DNA of 64,000 nucleotides from Pleurotus djamor (Eukaryota; Basidiomycota; Agaricomycetes; Agaricales; Pleurotaceae): NCBI GenBank assembly GCA_029747585.1, contig JAPEVF010000162.1, positions 22,019 to 86,018 of the forward strand, read 5' to 3'. Shown piece by piece: positions 56,669 to 64,000 of this stretch (position 1 is its first letter; each line of letters starts with the position of its first letter). The notes under the pieces were generated by a model. It saw only the letters and a program-made list of their open reading frames with translations, ran no database searches and was not told where the DNA came from. The position numbers and the translations under genes were made by a program.

Positions 56669-59600
56669 CTATGTTGATTCTATGTTACGGTCTATAGTGC
56701 AGATATCCCGAACATCCCAGATATGATACATGCCAACTCTCGTCCCAGAAACGATACGTCCGTCGGAAGAGAATGCGAGGGAGGTCACAAAATAGCCTGT
56801 ATCAATTTGTTTCAGGAGCTCCCCAGTGCGCGAGTTCCATATCTTGATGATCTTATCGTGAGATCCTGAGGCGACGTACGCATCATCAGGAGAGAAGGCT
56901 GCGGCTGAAACATCGCCGCTATGTCCCTTCAGTGTGACTGCTGTGGGTGGATCACCCAAGTCAACGATTCGGAGGGTTCCTCCTTTGGAACCAGTGAGTA
57001 GACGGTTACTTTTGATTGAATGCGAAAAAGCGATTGATAGAATTCGTCGTGAATGACTTTCCAGGGTATGTTCGCATTTCCCTGTCTTGACATCGTATAC
57101 GAATGCGGTACCGCTGCCAGAGCCCGTAGCAAGTAGTGAGCTATCTGGGGAGAATGCCACGCAAGTCAGCGCAGGCATTCCACGGGCTGTCCAGCTCGGC
57201 GCTGCAAGTAAAGGGGTTTTCTTGAGGGTATACACTTGAAGTCTGCCGTCGGATGTGACTACAGCGAGCACTTCTCTAGTAGGGGAAAACGAGATGCCAG
57301 TGATCGAACTGCCGAGGTCCAGCCTACCACCAGCAAACTCTGCTCCATCAGAAGTAGCGAAGATCCGGAGGCCGCCATTGCCCAAGCCCGCAGCGACCAG
57401 CGTACCATCATTTGAAAAACTTGTCGATTTGACATCTTCGAAGTCAGCGTACTTCCCGTGGAACTGTTTCTCGCCGTCAACAACCCCCCAAATAGCCCAA
57501 CCTGAGCGTTTTCCTGCGGCTGAATAGACCCTCTGACTATCCAGAGAAAACTGTATGGATCTCACGTAACTCTGGTGTATCTGGTGGGACGCCAATAAAT
57601 CACCTTCGTGCGACAAATCAGCGAAGTCACGAGCAGAATCAATGAGATAAACACACGCTTTGACAGGGCCTCGATCAAGGCGTTCATATCTTGGGAAGCG
57701 GGAGCATAATCTGGTGCCAATGCGTCTCTGGTGTCCCTGAGGACAGTGCTTGGATATCGGTTTGCATGACGCGCTTGATTTGCACATGCTTTCAATGCAC
57801 CAACCAGGCATGCAACAATTCGTTGCCTCTTGTCGTTCGGGTCCCCTGCAGCGCTTTGGGTGCGCAAGCAATCTAAAATCATCTTCACGCCGTCAGGATT
57901 CTCGACGAATGGTTGATAGTCAACTAAGAGGGTTTCAGTCACGAAAGCAAAGGCAGTGAAAGTCATTTACCTGTATTCCCAATAAGCTCAAGTGTATTGA
58001 GAGAGGCTTCTAATGCATCGTCTCCAACTTGGCCCATTTTCGATAATTGTGTTAGTTGATCGCCAATCGAAGTGTACAAATCAGGTTCAAGCAGTAAGCC
58101 TTGGGTCTCCTTGGTGATCTTCGTACCATCCGAAAGACGAGCTTTCGGACTATAACCGGCGTCCAACTCCATCTGAACAGAACTATGGATCAGCTGGCCT
58201 GGTTTGAGTATTCGAGGCTTGCCGAAATGGGGCCTAGAGAAAGTAAGTAAGCATAGTTCGTGTTCAAGGAGAGAGAGGCATACCAGTAAGTTGTACCATT
58301 TCTGTCCTTGTAGGAGAGACGACGAAATGGCATCACCTCCATCGGCTTCCAGGCAAATGTGAGGGACTTCGTTGGATTGACGGTAGCCCACACACCCCGA
58401 TTTAAAGGAATGGTGCGGAGCCCATATTTCGTGGCCTCGTAGGTCACCCACCTCAGTGAGGGTCCGAATTTATTGAGCTCCAGGTTGGAAGCGATTCCTC
58501 CACCACTGAAGAGAGCATAAGTCAGATAGAGCGCGGTAGTTAAAGGTTCACTTACATGTCCGAGTGAGAGCCAGCGAACCAAACCTCTTTGATATCCCCG
58601 CCACCCTCATCTGGAGCAGGGCCGTTGCCGCCATTGGCATACTCAGGCAAGAATTTGACACGCTTCTCGTCGAGAGCCAGAGCATGGCGGAAATGACACA
58701 CATGGCGCATCCCAGTATCCGTCTCTGGTAGACTTGGTCCGCGGGTTATACCAATGGACGATACCGTGTCCCTGTGGGTCACCCATTAGAGGAGTTCCTG
58801 TAAGCACAAGTTGAAGGAGGACACACCAAGCCCCAACGAAATGAACTTTCACGTCCGGACGGGAGAGGGCATTCTTGAACGCCTTGCACAACCTTTCAGC
58901 CTTGGATTCTTCGGCCTCTTCATCTTCACTACGCACGCACTTACTGAACCTTCTCCGTAATTTCTGGAGAAGGCCACTGAAATCAAACCTTTCTTTGGAC
59001 AGAGCAGAGTAGAGCTCGTATGCACTTGGGGCAAAGGTCAGAGGCGTCATGTAAATGATGATGTGAAAGAAAGAAAACATACAACTTGATTTGGTCGTTG
59101 TTGCCCTTGTGGAGTAGGCCGACCTACGAGGTCGAGTCAGCAGGTGATGACTATGGGATGGCATCACTTGCACCTTTTCTATCATTCCAGCGATGACTCG
59201 CACTTGATAAGCACCTCGCGAGAAACCTAAAATGTAGATATACGTTTGAGAGAGACTGAGAAAGCACGGAGCGGGTGCTCACCAAAGAGATAAATCCGGT
59301 CACCTGGTTGGTAATTTTCTGAAAGCCATTGATATGCACTAATGACGATACGCTCAAAATTCCTGTCGAACGAAGGCGTTACTCGTAGGTACCCGTATCG
59401 ACTGGAATAATTGAAAACTGACCAGGCTATGGCCATATCGACGGCGTGGATATAAGTTTGCTTCCAGAACCCGAATGAAAGCATTGAGGGTTTCACGTAG
59501 GTCCCTATCCCACTATTGTAGTAGGTGAGTTGCATGTCGTCCTTGATCAGCCGGCTCAGCAACTCGACGACATTAGTGTTCTGCCGTGGGTGGACGTATT

Positions 59601-59776
59601 TAGTAACGAGGGCATCGAGATGTTGGAGCATTCCAAACCTTCTCGCTGAACTGATTGGCTGTCCCGTCGATGCACACGACCAAGTTTCGACCGTGTTTAT
59701 GGTCATGTTCACAGAGCGTTGGGATGAAGCGATCCCTCTTGACTGGAACTTTAGCATGCGATGAAGGAGTGGACAT
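56669..59776 (-). CDS. DUF2235 (Tle1-like) alpha/beta hydrolase fused to WD40 propeller
   Basis: The start is ATG 59776 (MSTPSSHAKVPVKRDRF). The N-terminal half is a DUF2235 hydrolase: RNLVVCIDGTANQF, NTNVVELLSRLIKDD, LTYYNSGIGTYVKPSM, the nucleophile elbow GFSRGAYQVR completed across an intron (Ser of GFSRG), GAW/DTVSSIGI (Asp) and FAGSHSDM/GGGIAS (His), so a full Ser-Asp-His set is visible. A middle segment (WAVNPTK-like region, GQLIHSSVQMELDAGYSPKA, SLNTLELIGNTG, VKMILDCLRTQSAAGDPNDK) leads into a WD40 array: SYVRSIQFSLDSQRVYSAAG, TSFSNDGTLVAAGLGNGGLR, TCVAFSPDSSLLATGSGSGT, GHSGDVSAAAFSPDDAYVAS, DKIIKIWNSRTGELL, ending WDVRDICTIDRNIEST. One reading frame can be threaded through all exons. 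DUF2235 proteins include bacterial T6SS phospholipases; the fungal role is unknown. Confidence 0.82.
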
Positions 59777-60615
59777 GGTCTTGGTGAGGAGGAGTGTGTC
59801 TATCTACACGCCTGCTTTTAAGATTTACCAAAATATGCAGGGGTGTGCATTTCATCTCCAATGCTGTCTCGGCATGCTTTCAATGAGGCCTTCACAGGCG
59901 CCGCATTTAATGCATCCTCGGAACCGTCGGAAATGAGGCATCCACGACTGGGTTGACGATCCTATATTTGTGGCAAGTCGTAATGATGCAGGTCGTGCGT
60001 GGGTGCCTTGATGAACTGGCGGCAAAGATGGCGGCAATGCTTGTAAGGGGCGGGAGAGTAATACAATCGCCTGCGATCTCGACGTACTAGATAATATGGC
60101 AGACAGCCGATAGTGCATATGTCGACTTGAGAACGCGCCCTGAGAAGTCTAGCCATGCGGTAACAAACATGTGAGGAGAAACCCCAGCGATCAGTGTATG
60201 CCGGTGATTGGCGCACTGCGGGAGGGTTGGTTGGTTTCGGCGGTGGCAAAATGCAGCCTGCAGCTTTAGTGCTATCGGCTCCGAGTCATAACGTCCCACG
60301 TCCGTCCACCAAAGGTGCGAGATCAGTGGTCAAATTGATGAGGGTCATCCTCGTTACTGACTCTGGTGTACTAGGACTAGCCGAAAGCAGTGAAATGGAG
60401 GAGGCAAGCATGGACTGGGGCAGGCCACTTACCTCACACAATCACATCAACGAAGGAAAGAAGCTTGAACACGTTCTAACCTGATAACTAATAGACGGAC
60501 GATCAATATTCAATAAGATGAGGACTACATATAGGAAGTAGCGGCTTTGGTAAGCGACATACACTAAAAGACGAGAGACGCTGGGACAGGATGGAAGGGC
60601 TGATACCGACATGGC
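59777..60615. other. Intergenic region between DUF2235-WD40 gene and NSE3
   Basis: 839 bp upstream of the DUF2235-WD40 start. Only overlapping short frames; no supported gene or RNA. Confidence 0.5.
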
Positions 60616-61965
60616 CTACCTTGCAGCGGCAAGCTCACCCCCTGCTGCACGCTGAACACCTTTCATGAGCTTATCGAACTTGCTCTCTGCTTGCTGCTTA
60701 CGACCACGTCTGGATGAGCTGGCGTGGCCTCTTTCGTCCTCTTCTTCGTCTTCATCACCAGCCAGGAAGGACGCGATAAACCTGGCAATGTCATTTTCGC
60801 CGACTTCGCTCTGAGCACGGTTACCCCATCGCCACTCGTAGTTGAGGTTAGGGTCTTCTTCTTCACCGACACGAGTTCGTTTGTTCTTCCCTTTGCCCCC
60901 TTTCTTCGTCTCTCCAGCCTCGCGACGATCAAGATAGCCTTGTCTGATGAGTTGGCTCAGGTATGCATCAATGTTCATTGAAGAATGGCTGGAACGTTCG
61001 CTAAGGGAGAACTGCCCGCCAGCAATGGGCAATTTCAGCTGCTTCAGGTAAGTGCGCAACTGGGCTACACTGGTGTAAGAACGGAAGCGCGTGAGGCGGA
61101 CTGAGTGACACTTACCATCACCCAGAATACGTCCGCTGACTAGGATGAGGCCAAGGATTACATATAGAATTCCAATGGCGCCAACTTCATCACAGTTGTT
61201 CCAGGCAATTATGCTTCCATGCGTGGTGGGCGCTGTAATTTCTTCATCGTCTACAGCATCTTGTCTTTCAGCTTCCAAGAGGTCTGGGAATGCCTGGGAG
61301 GCTTGATCGATGAGAATCTGGTCTAGAGTAGATCGAAGGATGTATGTTTTCGAGCCTGTAGCGGCTTTCTTCTTCTTGCCCCTTTGACTTGCATCTTGAG
61401 TCTGAGTTCCACCATCCTCGTTTTCATATTCTTCACGGTCAATATCGGCACGCGATTGGAGCTCTACGAGTTCCATTCCGAATGACTTGTGAAGGATTCC
61501 CTGCGCAAGTTCAAATACGCGATTGAAAGCTCTGGTATTCGATCCCATGACTACAAAATTGAGACAACCTCTTTATTCAGGGAAAGACGCGTACCTTTCT
61601 TTGAGATTTCCTCACGACGGAGGGGCGTGCGCTTGTTCTCATTGAAGATGGCTAGCCGGACGAGATCGGCCGCCTTCCTTGCAAGATCCTGGAACAGGAT
61701 TTTGCGCGTCAGTACCCAAGGCGGGAATATCACAGAAACGACTACGCACACCGTCGGCACCTTGGCTAGAGTCTTCATCGACATCCATACCTGCGTCATT
61801 TTCTGCATCGTCGTCGTCGTTGTGCCCCTCGTCCTCGGACTCATCATGGGCTTGTGTTTGCCTGCGAGCCTGACTACCTCGAGGCTGCCGACGCTGAGAC
61901 TTAGCTCTAGCCTGAGACTGTGAAGGAGCTTTCGCCCGAGTTCTTTGGCTACCAGATGGAGGCAT
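60616..61965 (-). CDS. NSE3: MAGE-domain protein, SMC5/6 subunit Nse3
   Basis: Non-SMC element of the SMC5/6 DNA-repair complex. The start is ATG 61965 (MPPSGSQRTRAKAPSQSQ); an upstream extension begins with TTG and is not used. A basic then acidic disordered N-terminus (HDESEDEGHNDDDDAENDAG) leads via an intron with donor GTGCGT to the MAGE homology domain: DLARKAADLVRLAIFNENKR, TPLRREEISKK/VMGSNTRAFN, VFELAQGILHKSFGMELVEL, YILRSTLDQ, GAIGILYVILGLILVSGRIL, AQLRTYLKQL and IDAYLSQLIRQGYLDRREAG. The tail is YEWRWGNRAQSEVGE and a basic C-terminus GELAAAR. The GILYVILxLI...GRI motif and the winged-helix B end (Y-L-x-x-L-x-x-Q-G-Y-L) are characteristic. Confidence 0.92.
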
Positions 61966-62447
61966 TGGGAGGCTCGATAAGAGTTCGTGTTCAGAAAACA
62001 ATACAATCGCGACGCGACCGTGACAGGCAGCAATGCCGTCACGTAACGCGTCATTCCCACCCCTACCCGTCAGCTGGTCACGTGAAAGCGCGTATTGGGA
62101 GGCCCAACAGCACTATGTTACCGATCCCAGGACCCAAGGCTCTATGGAGAGGTAATGAGGCTGGCTGTCGAGCTTCCGGAAGGCTCCACGAGACCATCAG
62201 TTGAGTTTGCTCAGACGCGAGAGTAAAATCGCCGGTCCTTAAGCCGTTGATTAACAAGTATACAAATCCAAATTGAAAGAATCTACTGATATCCTGACAT
62301 GTTTCCATAGGTTTTAGAGCGGCGAACGCCGATATATACAAAATAAAAGACGAATAAACAAAAACGAAGGGAGTCATAAGCAAAAGTAGTCCACTAGTCC
62401 AAGTGCGAAGATAAAGAGTCATGACATGGAAACAAGCATTAACTAAA
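61966..62447. other. Intergenic region, NSE3 / glyoxal oxidase
   Basis: 482 bp containing the NSE3 promoter and the 3' flank of the oxidase gene. Short overlapping frames only. Confidence 0.5.
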
Positions 62448-64000
62448 TCATAATCCAGGGGGAGTGAAGCCGGGGAGTTGAGGCCAGTTGCCCAGCTCGG
62501 CGGGATCGCCACCGATACGAACCCACTGAGAGTGAGAGGGCGTCGGCCCGTCGAGAATGAACAGTTGGTGCCAGCCGGGTGGACTGATGTTGGCATTCGG
62601 TGGAGCGGTGATCGTGCAGGAGTTTCCATTACATGTGAAGGCAGGGAAGATGGTACGAGCCCCCATGGTGTTACCGTGAGTACTGGAGACGGCTTGAGAA
62701 GAAAAGGTCAGACTAGATAGATCCTTAAGATTGCAGGTGCATACCTGCGACAAGAGATACTCTCATATTCCGAGTGGTTGGTGATCCTCCCTGGAAGAGC
62801 CTAACGTTGGTGATAGTAACTCTTTGACCATAAGACCAATCTTTGTTTGAGATATTAAACGTCGGCTGCCTCAAGCCTGAGTTGAGGTAAGGAGGGATGT
62901 AAACCTGTAGGGGAAATATTTAGAACTGCGACCGACAGTGAAAGGCGACAGACGAACCTCAATGCGGAACTCCTCGGGAAGACCAGGTGTCTGAGGGTCG
63001 GAACCAGAGACAAGGACACGTCCATCGGGAAGAAGGATGGCCTCAGAATGGTACATGCGAGCCACGATTGTATTGTTGAGGATGGAAATGCGTTGATGCA
63101 AAGGCTGCGATGGATCGTATAGCAACGCAGAAAGATTGGGATCCGTAGCGAGTCCAAAGCCAGCAACACCTTGGTGGGCACCGTTCATAATCATGAAGGT
63201 TCCATCGGGGAGTGGGGCCTAATCAAGAAGTCAATAACGAGGAAATTGAGGACAGGTAACTCGACGACTGACAATACAAGACATGACACGACGCGAGGGC
63301 TAATGGAGATTCCATCGGTCAGCACGGAGAAGTGAAGCTAGACGTAATCCCAACTTACCATGCGCTCCAACGTCCAGGTTGCATTCTCAACTTCTGGTGC
63401 AATAGTGACACAGTTATCGATAGCTTGACCAGCACCAAGATTAGAGCCTCCACAGATTAGGACTTGCAGGGGATCGGTATATGGAGCATGCTGAGGTAGA
63501 AGCACGGCCGCTCCTTCTAGTGGATAGGTACGGCCACCCAAGACTGAAAAGAACTTCTTAGAGGGAGATATCAACGGAGTATCGAAACGACCTACAATTG
63601 TTGACCGAAGCGGGCATATTGGGTAGCTCCTTAATGGTTTGGAAGTTGACAGGTTCGAGAATGCGTGCCTCATTGTAGTACCCTTGAAAGCATGTTAGAA
63701 GCGAAGCCAGCGAAGATAGGGGTAGAAACGGAGCATACCGACGAATATGTTACCACTGGGAAGGACAAACACGAAAGGATACAAATTATTCGGGTCTGTG
63801 CGTGCCAACCAGTCCAATTCAATGACGGTATCGCCACCAGGTGGCTTGGGTAGGATCTCCATGTTCGGTTGGGCAGGAGCATTACTTCCGGTTTCTCCAC
63901 CAATCACCATCATCGAGCCATTCGCAAGCATCGCTACAGTAGGATACCATCTTCCGCGCTAGAAGAGAAGGAGAGATGTAGATTCAGCCCGAGGAATCCG
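62448..64000 (-). CDS. Glyoxal oxidase-type copper radical oxidase, 5' part outside window
   Basis: Secreted copper radical oxidase that makes H2O2 from aldehydes, associated with lignocellulose decay. Only the C-terminal two thirds lies in the window and it reads into the right edge. Visible segments: [40 protein letters not shown] with [17 protein letters not shown] (candidate tyrosyl-radical/copper Tyr), [54 protein letters not shown], the Tyr-His copper ligands in [20 protein letters not shown], and a C-terminal immunoglobulin-like (E-set) part with [13 protein letters not shown] strands, [17 protein letters not shown] (candidate His ligand) and [20 protein letters not shown] ending GFTPPGL. 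The Kelch-type repeats and the YH pair fit the GLOX/CRO family rather than galactose oxidase itself. Introns are frequent. Confidence 0.92.

Overview
The window is nuclear DNA from a filamentous basidiomycete, most likely an agaricomycete. Nearly every gene is cut by short GT-AG introns of about 40-65 nt, genes lie on both strands, and the orthologues read as fungal: a CCH1-type calcium channel, a TmpA/TmpL-type membrane flavoprotein family, a copper radical oxidase and SHP1 without a UBA domain. There are no bacterial operons, CRISPR arrays, rRNA genes or recognisable transposons, and I found no tRNA gene. Scattered single N bases, concentrated before about 22.7 kb, together with two small reading-frame breaks suggest draft-quality sequence.

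Left part (0-12 kb): a secreted M35-like protein cut by the window edge, divergent from an epsin (ENTH, ubiquitin-interacting motifs, NPF motifs), then the large four-domain channel gene CCH1 on the minus strand.

Central part (12-31.5 kb): three members of one membrane flavoprotein family. The first (12084-16051) is an NRPS-type adenylation domain fused to a transmembrane FAD/NAD(P) oxidoreductase module, the architecture of ascomycete TmpL/TmpB. The second (16962-18863) and third (27281-29017) are the oxidoreductase module alone, as in TmpA; the third has lost about 19 nt near its 3' end. Lying among them are a hypothetical gene, SHP1/p47 and eIF3a. CDK1 (CDC28) follows, with a 6-nt microexon inside the ATP-binding glycine loop.

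Right-centre (31.5-50.2 kb): two secreted paralogues with a Kex2-type site and a Ser/Thr-rich aerolysin-like segment (33290-34454 plus, 48438-49614 minus). They lie 14 kb apart in inverted orientation and still share upstream sequence. Between them are EXO70, an NLR-N-terminus-like helical/TPR-like gene, a PIN-domain protein with an RGG tail, a tail-anchored FHA coiled-coil protein of SLMAP/Far type and a sugar transporter.

Right part (50-64 kb): a gene-poor 4.2 kb, then SEC13, MET22/HAL2, a DUF2235 (Tle1-like) hydrolase fused to a WD40 propeller, the MAGE-domain SMC5/6 subunit NSE3, and the 3' part of a glyoxal oxidase-type copper radical oxidase running off the window. Most genes are unrelated housekeeping neighbours. 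The two real local themes are the TmpA/TmpL trio and the inverted pair of secreted paralogues.
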